DNA of 64,000 nt from Paeniglutamicibacter kerguelensis. Lineage in GTDB: Bacteria > Actinomycetota > Actinomycetes > Actinomycetales > Micrococcaceae. The notes beneath the pieces are model-generated. The model made no database searches and had not been told where the DNA came from. It saw only the letters and a program-made list of their open reading frames with translations. Each line of letters opens with the position of its first letter. The stretch's first letter is position 1. Location of the stretch: positions 3,782,001 through 3,846,000 of the forward strand of contig NZ_JAGIOF010000001.1 in assembly GCF_017876535.1 (NCBI RefSeq), read 5' to 3'. Positions 54,415 to 62,103 of this stretch are shown one piece after another. The translations under genes and the position numbers were made by a program.

Positions 54415-55404
54415 CTACTTGATTGTCAGGCCCGCGACGTCGGGGGCCTTGGAGAGGAATGCGAGCTTGGCCGCGAGCTGGCCGAGCGCATCAAGCTGGG
54501 TTGCCGGAACGGCTCCGTCCCAGGTTTCCATCTTGAGGTTCTTGGCAACCGTGGCATCCATCTTCATGAAGTCCGGAAGCATTGCCTTCGCGCCGGCCTG
54601 GTCGGCCTCGGCAGCGGCCAGGGTCTCGGTCATTGCCGCCTTGAAGTCGGCGACGACCTCGGGCTTTTCCTGGGCGAACTTGCCGCTGGTGAAGCTCACC
54701 ATGGTCGGAAGGCCCGGAATTGCCTTCTGGTTCGGGTAGCCAACGAGCTTGTTGTCCTTGTTGGCAAGGGCCTTGGAGAGGAAAGGTTCGGGAGCCCATA
54801 TGGCATCAACATTCTTGCGTTCAAGTTGCGCCTCCATGTCCGGGAAGGGCATTTCGCTGAACTTCAGTGCCGCCGGATCGGCACCATCGATTGCCGCCGA
54901 CTCCTTGATTGTCAGGTCACCCTGTGTCTTGAGCGCATTGACGGTTGTGGTTTTGCCGGCGAGGTCAGCGAAGGTATTGATGCCTGAATCGGCGCGGACA
55001 ACCACACCGTTGATGTCATCACCTTCAGCCTTGGAGTTCGAGTAGCCGGTGACGATTTTCATGTCCAGCCCCTTGTCCACGGCGGTGAGCACTGAGAGCG
55101 GGTTGCCTACGGCAAAGTTCAAGTCGCCGGTGGAAACCGCCGGAAGCATCGCTGCCCCGGCGGAACTGGTGGTGAATTCAACGTCAAGGCCGTGCTTTTT
55201 AAAGATTCCCTTGTCGACTCCGTACTTCACCGCGACCGAAGGGGCGATGGGAAGGACGCCAACGACCACTTTGGTCAGCCCGGCCGAACCGGATGCGCCC
55301 GTTTCCGCTGCGGCCTGTCCGGACAGGGATCCACCGCCGCAGCCCGTCAGTGCGAATGCGGCAATTGTTGCCCCGGTGATAATCGCGGTGAATTGCTTCT
55401 TCAT
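54415..55404 (-). CDS. ABC transporter substrate-binding protein, SsuA/NMT1 type
   Basis: 329 aa from ATG 55404 with AGGAG upstream. Lipobox ALTGC near residue 22. The mature domain starts VVVGVLPIAPSVAVKYGVDKG; the pocket segment MPFPDMEAQLERKNVDAIWAPEPF parallels MPYPDMQAALDSGNTDAIWQVEPF-type sequence in the first binding protein. It is in the middle of the catabolic operon, 58 bp before the ligase gene, and is the natural partner for the adjacent permeases, presumably bringing in phenylpropanoids. Confidence 0.87.
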   Translation of the reverse strand: MKKQFTAIITGATIAAFALTGCGGGSLSGQAAAETGASGSAGLTKVVVGVLPIAPSVAVKYGVDKGIFKKHGLDVEFTTSSAGAAMLPAVSTGDLNFAVGNPLSVLTAVDKGLDMKIVTGYSNSKAEGDDINGVVVRADSGINTFADLAGKTTTVNALKTQGDLTIKESAAIDGADPAALKFSEMPFPDMEAQLERKNVDAIWAPEPFLSKALANKDNKLVGYPNQKAIPGLPTMVSFTSGKFAQEKPEVVADFKAAMTETLAAAEADQAGAKAMLPDFMKMDATVAKNLKMETWDGAVPATQLDALGQLAAKLAFLSKAPDVAGLTIK

Positions 55405-55640
55405 GATTTCTCCTGAGTGGTTTTGATGCGGCACCGGAGTCATTGCCCCATTCGCCAAGAACTTGTGACCGACGCCACAGGTTTCAATCTAATTGCAATC
55501 ATTGAAAAAATCAATGGTTCGATTTTTACTGCTTTTAGGACTTGGTGCGGCCGATCCTTGAACCGCCCCACAGGAGAGGCAAAAGGGCACACCAACGTCC
55601 GGGGTCGCCCTCTCGGGGCTCCCCGGACGCTGGCCGCAAT

Positions 55641-56096
55641 TTAGGCGTAGAAGCGGTAGATTCCGCGCGAGACGACCGATGGCTTGGTCGCGCCCTCGAC
55701 CTCGACGACCTGGTCGACGGCGATCTGGTAGCCGCCCCTGACTTCCTCAACCTCGGCGATGGTGGCCTTCATGCGGATGTTGGCGCCCACCGGAACCGGG
55801 GCGGGGAAGCGGACCTTCTCCAGTCCGTAGTTAACGCGGGTGGAGACCCCGGTGACATCGAAGAGTTCGGACCAGAAGGCGATCTGCAGGCTCAGCGAAA
55901 GGTAGCCGTGGGCGATAGGGCCGCCAAAGGGGCCGTCCTTGGCCTTTTCCGGGTCTGTGTGGATCCACTGGTGGTCATCGGTCGCGTCGGCGAAGGTGTT
56001 GATCTGGTCCTGGGTGACCAGGCGGTATTCGCTGTAGCCCAGGTCGGTGCCGGCTGCGTCTGCGAGCTGTTCGTAGGAAAGAACTGTCTGGCCCAT
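55641..56096 (-). CDS. phdE: MaoC-like enoyl-CoA hydratase (PhdE-like)
   Basis: 151 aa, single hot-dog domain. The catalytic Asp/His segment is FADATDDHQWIHTDPEKA, with GGPIAHGYLSLSL as the second hallmark. It would hydrate a cinnamoyl-CoA double bond to the beta-hydroxy thioester. It is cotranscribed with the acyl-CoA dehydrogenase 63 bp upstream. Confidence 0.87.
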   Translation of the reverse strand: MGQTVLSYEQLADAAGTDLGYSEYRLVTQDQINTFADATDDHQWIHTDPEKAKDGPFGGPIAHGYLSLSLQIAFWSELFDVTGVSTRVNYGLEKVRFPAPVPVGANIRMKATIAEVEEVRGGYQIAVDQVVEVEGATKPSVVSRGIYRFYA

Positions 56097-56159
56097 GGTG
56101 GGACCCTCCTGTGAGTTGTTGGTGCTGGAAAGTGATGAATGAAGTCTTGTGCCTGCCGG

Positions 56160-57347
56160 TTAGCGGAAGGCGCCGATGCCCGTCACGGCCCGGCCGACGA
56201 TCAACGCATTGATCTCGTGGGTTCCCTCGTAGGAATAGATCGCCTCGGCATCCGCGTGGAACCGGGCGACGTCGTAGTCGAGCACGATGCCGTTGCCGCC
56301 GCAGATCTCTCGCGCAAGCGCCACGGTCTCACGCAGCATCCTTGCGGTGAACATCTTGGCCATGGCCGAACTCTCGTCCTTGTACAGGCCCTGGTCTTGC
56401 TGCTCGGTGAGCCGCACGACCATGCCAAGGCAGGCCGTGACGTTCGAAAGCATCTGCGCGAGCTTTTCTTGGATCAGTTGGAAGGACGCCAGGGGCTTGC
56501 CGAATTGCTTGCGTTCCGAGACGTACTTCAACGCTGCCTCGTAGGCCCCGGCGGCGGCGCCCGTGGCGATCCAGGCGACGTCCGAACGCATGTTGCGCAG
56601 GCAGGCCGCGACGTCCGCGAACGAGTTGATCCGCGCCAGGCGCGCGGAGTCAGGGACCCGCACGTCCGCCAGGTCGATGTCCGCGTTCTGCATGATCCGC
56701 AGGCTGGCCTTGCGCTCGATCTTGGACAACGTCACGCCCGGTGCATCGGCCGGCACCAGGAAGCACTTGACCTGGCCGTCGGCCGTGTCGCGGGCGAAGA
56801 CCGCAAGCACGTCGGCCTGGGCGGCACCGCCGATCCAGCGCTTGGACCCGTTGATGACCCAGGAGCCGCCCCGCTCGTCGTCCTCGAAGGACGCCGAGGT
56901 CTCGAGGCCGCCGGCAATGTCCGAGCCGTGCTCGGGCTCGGTCAGCGCGAACACGCCCCTGAGATCGTAGGAGCTGATTTTCGGGTCGAGTGCGGCCGCC
57001 TGCTCCTCGCTGCCGCCCAGGTTCACCGTGGTCCTGAAGAGCCCGGACTGCGCGTTGTAGAACGTGGCGACCGAGGCGTCGATGCGGGCCAGTTCGAAGT
57101 TCCTGAAGCCGGCAAAGAGTCCACGGACCTTTTCCCCGGCGGCCAGGACCTCGGCCGGTTCCATCAGGTCCAGCCCGACGAGCGGGCCGGTGATCTGTTC
57201 GGGGAATTCCCCGCGCTCCCAGTACTCGTTCACGACCGGGCGGACATGCTCGTCCAACGCCGTCCGCAAACGCAGCAGCGCCGCGCGTTCGGCGTCGCTG
57301 AGCAGCCCGGCGAAGCCGAGCTGGTCGCTGGGATAGAAGGCGCTCAC
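56160..57347 (-). CDS. phdC: acyl-CoA dehydrogenase, glutaryl-CoA-dehydrogenase-like (PhdC-like)
   Basis: 395 aa from a GTG whose bases overlap the preceding stop (GTGA). FAD/acyl motifs are FALTEPEHGSDIAGGLET and NGSKRWIGGAAQAD. The catalytic base Glu lies in YEGTHEINALIVGRAVTGIGAF, as in glutaryl-CoA dehydrogenases. In a phd-type pathway it would introduce the double bond into phenylpropionyl-CoA, letting saturated side chains join the cinnamate route. The translational coupling shows it belongs with the amidohydrolase gene. Confidence 0.87.
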   Translation of the reverse strand: MSAFYPSDQLGFAGLLSDAERAALLRLRTALDEHVRPVVNEYWERGEFPEQITGPLVGLDLMEPAEVLAAGEKVRGLFAGFRNFELARIDASVATFYNAQSGLFRTTVNLGGSEEQAAALDPKISSYDLRGVFALTEPEHGSDIAGGLETSASFEDDERGGSWVINGSKRWIGGAAQADVLAVFARDTADGQVKCFLVPADAPGVTLSKIERKASLRIMQNADIDLADVRVPDSARLARINSFADVAACLRNMRSDVAWIATGAAAGAYEAALKYVSERKQFGKPLASFQLIQEKLAQMLSNVTACLGMVVRLTEQQDQGLYKDESSAMAKMFTARMLRETVALAREICGGNGIVLDYDVARFHADAEAIYSYEGTHEINALIVGRAVTGIGAFR

Positions 57348-58237
57348 TGTGCCGTCAATCCCAGGAGACCCGCGGCATTGTCCTTGAGGATCAGCGGGCG
57401 AACCTCGTCCTTCAGCGGCAGCTCGGCGAAGGCGCCGAGCCACTTTTCGGGGGTGATCAGCGGGTAGTCGGTGCCGAAGAGCACCTTGCGGGAGAGCACG
57501 TTGTTGCTCAGCTTCACCAGCGAGGCGGGGAAGTACTTCGGGCTCCAACCCGAGAGGTCGATGAAGACGTTGGCCTTGTGCGTGGCGATCGAGTTCGCCT
57601 CGTCCTGCCACGGCACCGAGGGGTGCGCCATGATGACCACCAGGCCCGGGAAGTCCGCCGCGACGTCGTCAAGCAACAACGGGTTCGAGTAGCGCAGCTT
57701 GATGCCGCGCCCGCCGGGAAGCCCCGCGCCCATGCCGTTCTGCCCGGTGTGGAAGATGCACGGCAGGCCGAGTTCCTCCAGCGCCGCCCACAGCGGGTAA
57801 AACTCCTCGCTTGAGGGGTCGAAGCCCTGGAGCGAGGGGTGGAACTTGAAGCCGCGCACGCCGAGGTCGTTGGCCTGGCGGCGCGCCTCGGTGATCGCCT
57901 CGGGACCTGTGCGCGGGTCGACGGAGCCGAAGGGGATCAACACGTCGTTGTTGCGCGCGGCCCCGGCGACCAGGTCGTCGATCGAGTTCGGCGCATGTCC
58001 CAGTGCGGTGCGGGCGTCGACGGTGAACAGCACGGCCGCCATCTTCGCCTCGCGGTAGACCTCTGCGATCCGGTCCACCGACGGGGTGCGCTCGGTGGAC
58101 TTGAAGTAGGCGGCCGAGGCCTCGAAGAGTTCCTCCGGCATGGCCTTGTGACCGCAGTCGTCGACCTCGAGGTGCACGTGCATGTCGATGGCAGTGATGG
58201 CCGCGAGGTCTATCCGCGATTCGTACTTGATGCCCAT
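57344..58237 (-). CDS. phdB: amidohydrolase-2 family hydrolase, probable beta-keto-CoA hydrolase (PhdB/CouO-like)
   Basis: 297 aa from ATG 58237. Metal ligands are in AIDMHVHLEV, GFKFHPSLQG, CIFHTGQNG, IMAHPSVPW and the Asp in LFGTDYPL, a complete amidohydrolase-2 set. In the cou pathway a member of this family splits the aromatic beta-ketoacyl-CoA into the benzoic acid and acetyl-CoA; the same job is inferred here from the neighbours. It lies 13 bp after the SDR stop and is coupled to the dehydrogenase. Confidence 0.85.
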   Translation of the reverse strand: MGIKYESRIDLAAITAIDMHVHLEVDDCGHKAMPEELFEASAAYFKSTERTPSVDRIAEVYREAKMAAVLFTVDARTALGHAPNSIDDLVAGAARNNDVLIPFGSVDPRTGPEAITEARRQANDLGVRGFKFHPSLQGFDPSSEEFYPLWAALEELGLPCIFHTGQNGMGAGLPGGRGIKLRYSNPLLLDDVAADFPGLVVIMAHPSVPWQDEANSIATHKANVFIDLSGWSPKYFPASLVKLSNNVLSRKVLFGTDYPLITPEKWLGAFAELPLKDEVRPLILKDNAAGLLGLTAQ

Positions 58238-58250
58238 GATTCCGGCTTTT

Positions 58251-59177
58251 CTACTTGGCTGCCGGTTCGGGCTGCAGCTCGGCGGGAAGCTCCGGGAAGT
58301 TCTCGCCGACCGACTGCAGATTCCCGGCAAACGGGAAGCGTTCCTGCAAGGTTGCGTAGTCCCAGCCACCGTCGTTGAACTCCGACTCGATGGCTTCCGG
58401 GTGGCTCCAGAGCTGGAGGCGGTCCCCGCCCGCACCGATGGCCTGGCCGTTGACGTTGCCTGCGGCATCCGAGGCGAGGAAGGCGATCAGGCCGGCAACG
58501 TCGTCTGAGGTGCCGAATCCGAGCGTCTTGCGGAAGAAGTCGGGCATTGCCTCGCCGCGCTCTTCGGCCTCGACGGCCTTGGCGAAGTACGGAACGGTCT
58601 TGGTCATGGCGGTTGCCGCAACGGGGATGACCGCATTGACGGTGACGCCCGCGCGCTTCATTTCCAGGGCCCAGGTGCGCACCATGCCCACGATGCCGGA
58701 CTTTGCGGCGGCGTAGTTGGTCTGGCCGAAGTTGCCGCGCTGGCCGGTGGGCGAGCCGATGGCGATGATGCGCCCGGCGATGCCGTTTTCCTTGAAGTAG
58801 GCGTAGGCCTCGCGGACGCAGGTGAAGGTTCCGCGCAGGTGCACGTTGATGACCAGGTCGAAGTCCTCGTCGGTCATCTTCAGGATGGACTTGTCGCGCA
58901 GCACGCCGGCGTTGGTGACCAGGATGTCGAGGCGGCCGAAGTTCTCAACTGCCGCGGCAACCAATGCCATGGCGGTCTCGGTGGAACCCACCGGGGCGAC
59001 GACCGCGACGGCCTGGCCGCCTGCTGCGGTGATCGACTCGACGGCCTCGGCGGCGACGCCGGCGTCAACGTCGTTGATGACCACGGCGGCGCCCTGGCGG
59101 GCGAGTTCCTGCGCGTAGCTCAGGCCCAGGCCGCGTCCGCTGCCGGTGACAATTGCTACTTTTCCTTCAAGTGACAC
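58251..59177 (-). CDS. phdD: SDR beta-hydroxyacyl-CoA dehydrogenase (PhdD-like)
   Basis: 308 aa from a GTG with GGGAG upstream. Cofactor motif TGSGRGLGLSYA, NAGV, catalytic Ser in IGSPTGQ and YAAAKSG. It is longer than simple FabG, with a C-terminal extension of about 50 residues, as in multifunctional-protein-type 3-hydroxyacyl-CoA dehydrogenases. It would oxidise the beta-hydroxy thioester to the beta-keto thioester. First gene of the long minus-strand operon, divergent from the MarR gene. Confidence 0.87.
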   Translation of the reverse strand: MSLEGKVAIVTGSGRGLGLSYAQELARQGAAVVINDVDAGVAAEAVESITAAGGQAVAVVAPVGSTETAMALVAAAVENFGRLDILVTNAGVLRDKSILKMTDEDFDLVINVHLRGTFTCVREAYAYFKENGIAGRIIAIGSPTGQRGNFGQTNYAAAKSGIVGMVRTWALEMKRAGVTVNAVIPVAATAMTKTVPYFAKAVEAEERGEAMPDFFRKTLGFGTSDDVAGLIAFLASDAAGNVNGQAIGAGGDRLQLWSHPEAIESEFNDGGWDYATLQERFPFAGNLQSVGENFPELPAELQPEPAAK

Positions 59178-59246
59178 GTTTACTCCCTCATAGGTTGCTG
59201 TTGCCCCCGCGGCCTTGCACATGGGAACCTTGCTTAGATACATAAC

Positions 59247-59280
59247 AACTTAAACTCTTGAAAAAGTCAACGATTAAGTT
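59247..59280. promoter_or_regulatory. inverted repeat over the phd promoter, probable MarR operator
   Basis: AACTTAA (59247-59253) and TTAAGTT (59274-59280) are exact inverted repeats. A minus-strand TTGACT -35-like element (59270-59265) lies between them. The site separates the divergent SDR and MarR genes, so the repressor could block both. Confidence 0.6.
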
Positions 59281-59307
59281 TCTCACCAATATCCAGGAGA
59301 TGCCTTC

Positions 59308-59775
59308 ATGCCACCCAAGTCGAGCACCATAGCCAGCGGGATTGAACGGTTCCTGGACTGCGAGCTGGCAGGGGAAATCGAGTTCCTGGCCGCACGCACG
59401 CGCTCCCTGGGTTCGGCGCGCGCCAACGGGCTGCTGGAACCGCTGGGCCTGAAGGTCCGCTCGTATTCCGTCCTGTCGCTGGCTTGCAGCGACCTCTCCC
59501 CCACCCAGCGCGAGCTGGCGGAGTTCCTGTCACTGGATCCCAGCCAGATCGTGCCGCTGGTCGACCAGCTCGAAAAGGGCGGTTTTGTCCAGCGCCATGC
59601 CGATCCCAACGACCGGCGCTCAAAGGTCATCAGCGCAACGCCGGAGGGACACAAGCTCTACAAGAAGGCACGCCTGGAAACGGCCAAGGGCGAATCGATG
59701 TCGATGGAGCGCCTAAACAAGGCCGAGCAGGACACCCTGCGCGACCTGCTTTCGCGGATCGCCTTTACGGCCTGA
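59308..59775 (+). CDS. phdR: MarR-family regulator (PhdR/CouR-like)
   Basis: 155 aa with AGGAG upstream. The winged helix shows SPTQRELAEFLSLDPSQIVPLVDQLEKGGFVQR and the wing DPNDRRSKVISATPEG. PhdR and CouR are MarR repressors released by hydroxycinnamoyl-CoA; the same logic is inferred because this gene is divergent from the pathway operon. It is convergent with the IclR gene, 3 bp apart. Confidence 0.87.
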   Translation: MPPKSSTIASGIERFLDCELAGEIEFLAARTRSLGSARANGLLEPLGLKVRSYSVLSLACSDLSPTQRELAEFLSLDPSQIVPLVDQLEKGGFVQRHADPNDRRSKVISATPEGHKLYKKARLETAKGESMSMERLNKAEQDTLRDLLSRIAFTA

Positions 59776-59778
59776 GCC

Positions 59779-60576
59779 TCAGCGGCTCGCCGCGAGTGCT
59801 TCCTGCACCTGGCAGGCGGCTCGCTGGAGCGCGGGGAGCACGGCCTGCGCAGCTTCCTCGGCACTGACCGGGGCCTGCTGGCGCACGCTCATCGAAACGT
59901 TCATGGCCGCAGCGATGCTGCCGTCCGCGTTGAACACCGGCACCGCGACCGAACGCAGCCCGATCTCCAGCTCCTGGTCGACGATTGCGTAGCCCCGGGC
60001 GCGGATCTTCTCCAGCTCCGCACGCAGGTCGGCGACGTTGTCGATTCCCAGGCCAGTGGCCGAATGCACACCCTCCGCCAGCAGGACGTCAATCACCACG
60101 GGGGCCTGGAAGGCCAGCAGCACCCGCCCCATGGAGGTGTTCACGGCAGGGAACCTGGTGCCGACCGAGATCCCCACTCGCATGATCGAGCGGGTGTGCA
60201 CGCGTGCGATGTAGAGGATGTCGCGCCCGTCAAGGACCGAGGCCGAGGCCGACTCGTGCACCGCGGTGGAGAGGTCCTCAAGCACCGGCTCCATCAGCTG
60301 CGGCAGCGTGGCGCTGGAAAGGTAGGAGTAGCCCAGCTGCAGGACCTTGCTGGTGAGCTCGAAGAACTTCCCGTCCCCGCGCACATACCCGAGTTCCTGC
60401 AGGGTGAGCAGGAACCGGCGGGCCGTGGCACGCGACAGGCCGGTGCGCTTAGCAACCTCGCTGAGCGTCATCGAGGGATGCTCGGCGTCGAACGAGGTGA
60501 TCACCTCGAGGCCGCGGGCCAGAGACTGGACGGACGTCGATCCGCCCGCGGCGGTGGTTCCTGCGTCCTGGCTCAT
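59779..60576 (-). CDS. pcaR: IclR-family regulator PcaR
   Basis: 265 aa from ATG 60576 with AGGAG upstream. The winged helix reads MTLSEVAKRTGLSRATARRFLLTLQELGYV. The effector domain has FPAVNTSMGRVLLAF and ELEIGLRSVAVPVFNADG, typical of the PcaR/PobR/PcaU branch that senses protocatechuate-pathway intermediates. It lies downstream of pcaJ on the same strand but behind a terminator-like hairpin. Confidence 0.9.
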   Translation of the reverse strand: MSQDAGTTAAGGSTSVQSLARGLEVITSFDAEHPSMTLSEVAKRTGLSRATARRFLLTLQELGYVRGDGKFFELTSKVLQLGYSYLSSATLPQLMEPVLEDLSTAVHESASASVLDGRDILYIARVHTRSIMRVGISVGTRFPAVNTSMGRVLLAFQAPVVIDVLLAEGVHSATGLGIDNVADLRAELEKIRARGYAIVDQELEIGLRSVAVPVFNADGSIAAAMNVSMSVRQQAPVSAEEAAQAVLPALQRAACQVQEALAASR

Positions 60577-60636
60577 GGCGTGCGGCTCCTGGGTGATCGA
60601 TGGTGAAAGTGCCCCGCAAAGCTTCGGCGGGAAGGC

Positions 60637-60675
60637 AAAAGAACGGGGACAGGGTGTTGACTGCCCCCATTCTTT
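60637..60675 (-). terminator. terminator of the pca operon
   Basis: AAAAGAACGGGGACAG (60637-60652) pairs with CTGCCCCCATTCTTT (60661-60675) with two G-U/A-C imperfections. Read on the minus strand the stem ends in TTCTTTT. It separates pcaJ from pcaR. Confidence 0.75.
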
Positions 60676-60687
60676 CAAACTTACCGG

Positions 60688-61359
60688 CTACGCCCCGCGC
60701 ACCAACGCCACGGGCAGGCGCCCGGCGAGCTCCTCGAAGGTGATCCCGTGGACGGAACGCACCGCCACCCTCGAATCCTCCAGCTCGAAGATCGCCGACT
60801 CGGTGTAGATGCGCGAGACGCAGCCCAGCCCAGTGACCGGGTAGGACAGGGTCTCGACCAGCTTGGATGCGCCGTCCTTGGAGAACAGGGACATCATGAC
60901 CCAGGTGGCCTTGGCGCCGATCGCCAGGTCCATGGCACCGCCGACGGCCGGGATGGCGCCGGGCGCGCCGGTGTGCCAATTGGCAAGGTCGCCGGAGCCC
61001 GACACCTGGAACGCGCCGAGCACGCAGACATCCAGGTGTCCGCCGCGCATCATCGCGAAGGAGTCCGCGTGGTGGAAGTAGCTGGCGCCGGGCAACTCGG
61101 TGACCGGGATCTTGCCGGCGTTGATCAGGTCCCCGTCGATGTCTTCGCCCGTGGCGACCGGGCCCATGCCCAGCATGCCGTTTTCGGTGTGCAGGGTGAC
61201 GCCCTGTTCAGCGGTGAGGAAGTTGGAGACGTTGGTCGGCTGGCCGATGCCCAGGTTCACGAACGCGCCGGCGGGGATGTCGGCGGCGACCATCGCGGCA
61301 AGCTCGTCTCGGGTCAGCGGCGCTTCGGTGGTGGTGAAGGTGGATGTATCGGTGCTCAT
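60688..61359 (-). CDS. pcaJ: 3-oxoadipate CoA-transferase subunit B
   Basis: 223 aa. The catalytic Glu lies in HTENGMLGMGPV; GGHLDVCVLGAFQVSGSGDLANW is family-typical. With PcaI it activates 3-oxoadipate with succinyl-CoA. Its ATG overlaps the pcaI stop by one base (TAATG), so translation is coupled. Confidence 0.93.
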   Translation of the reverse strand: MSTDTSTFTTTEAPLTRDELAAMVAADIPAGAFVNLGIGQPTNVSNFLTAEQGVTLHTENGMLGMGPVATGEDIDGDLINAGKIPVTELPGASYFHHADSFAMMRGGHLDVCVLGAFQVSGSGDLANWHTGAPGAIPAVGGAMDLAIGAKATWVMMSLFSKDGASKLVETLSYPVTGLGCVSRIYTESAIFELEDSRVAVRSVHGITFEELAGRLPVALVRGA

Positions 61360-62030
61360 TAGTTGTTGCCTCCGAGTGCGACGAGGGTGTTGACGTAGAT
61401 GCCCGGGGTCACCACGACCTCCGGATCGATGCCGCCGACGGGAACGATCTCATCGACCTGCACGATGGCCTGCTTGGCCGCTGCCGCCATGATGGGGCCG
61501 AAATTGCGGGCGGTCTTGCGGTAGACAAGGTTGCCGTGGGTGTCCGCGCGCAGGGCCTTGACCAGGGCAAAGTCGGCGTGGATGGGGCTTTCCAGGACGT
61601 AGCCGCGCCCGTCGATCACGCGGGTTTCCTTGCCCTCGGCCAGCAGCGTGCCGTAGCCGGTGGGCGTGAAGAAGCCGCCGATGCCTGCGCCCGCGGCGCG
61701 GATGCGCTCGGCCAGGTTGCCCTGCGGGACCAGTTCCAGCTCGATTTCCCCGGCGCGGTAGGCCGTATCGAAGTGCCAGGAGTCGGACTGGCGCGGGAAG
61801 GAGCAGATGACCTTTTTGACGCGGCGTTCCTTGATCAGCAGCGCGAGGCCGGCGTCGGCCTGGCCGGCGTTGTTGTTCACGACCGTGAGGTCGGTGGCGC
61901 CGTTGGCCAGCAGTGCGTCGATGAGTTCCATCGGCTGGCCGGCGTTGCCGAACCCGCCGATCAGGACGGTCGCGCCGTCGTGGATGTTGGCCACTGCCTC
62001 TGCGGCCGTGGCGGCGATGCGTGGTGCCAT
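61359..62030 (-). CDS. pcaI: 3-oxoadipate CoA-transferase subunit A
   Basis: 223 aa. LIGGFGNAGQPMELIDALL is the subunit A signature and GVYVNTLVALGGNN closes the protein. It forms the heterotetrameric transferase with PcaJ. The 73-bp gap to pcaF contains a perfect hairpin. Confidence 0.93.
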   Translation of the reverse strand: MAPRIAATAAEAVANIHDGATVLIGGFGNAGQPMELIDALLANGATDLTVVNNNAGQADAGLALLIKERRVKKVICSFPRQSDSWHFDTAYRAGEIELELVPQGNLAERIRAAGAGIGGFFTPTGYGTLLAEGKETRVIDGRGYVLESPIHADFALVKALRADTHGNLVYRKTARNFGPIMAAAAKQAIVQVDEIVPVGGIDPEVVVTPGIYVNTLVALGGNN

Positions 62031-62075
62031 GGTGGTTCTCTCCTAAATTCCTGAAATCTTTTCCTGAGTGCGAAT

Positions 62076-62100
62076 GACCGAGGGTTCAAATCCCTCGGTC
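62076..62100. repeat. perfect hairpin resembling a tRNA T-arm, between pcaF and pcaI
   Basis: GACCGAGGG (62076-62084) pairs with CCCTCGGTC (62092-62100) around TTCAAAT. The loop and stem (GAGGG-TTCAAAT-CCCTC) have exactly the size and sequence type of a tRNA T-arm, followed by GGTCCAT like an acceptor strand. No other cloverleaf arm is found upstream. It could be a tRNA-end remnant or an intra-operon attenuator. Confidence 0.6.
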
Positions 62101-62103
62101 CAT

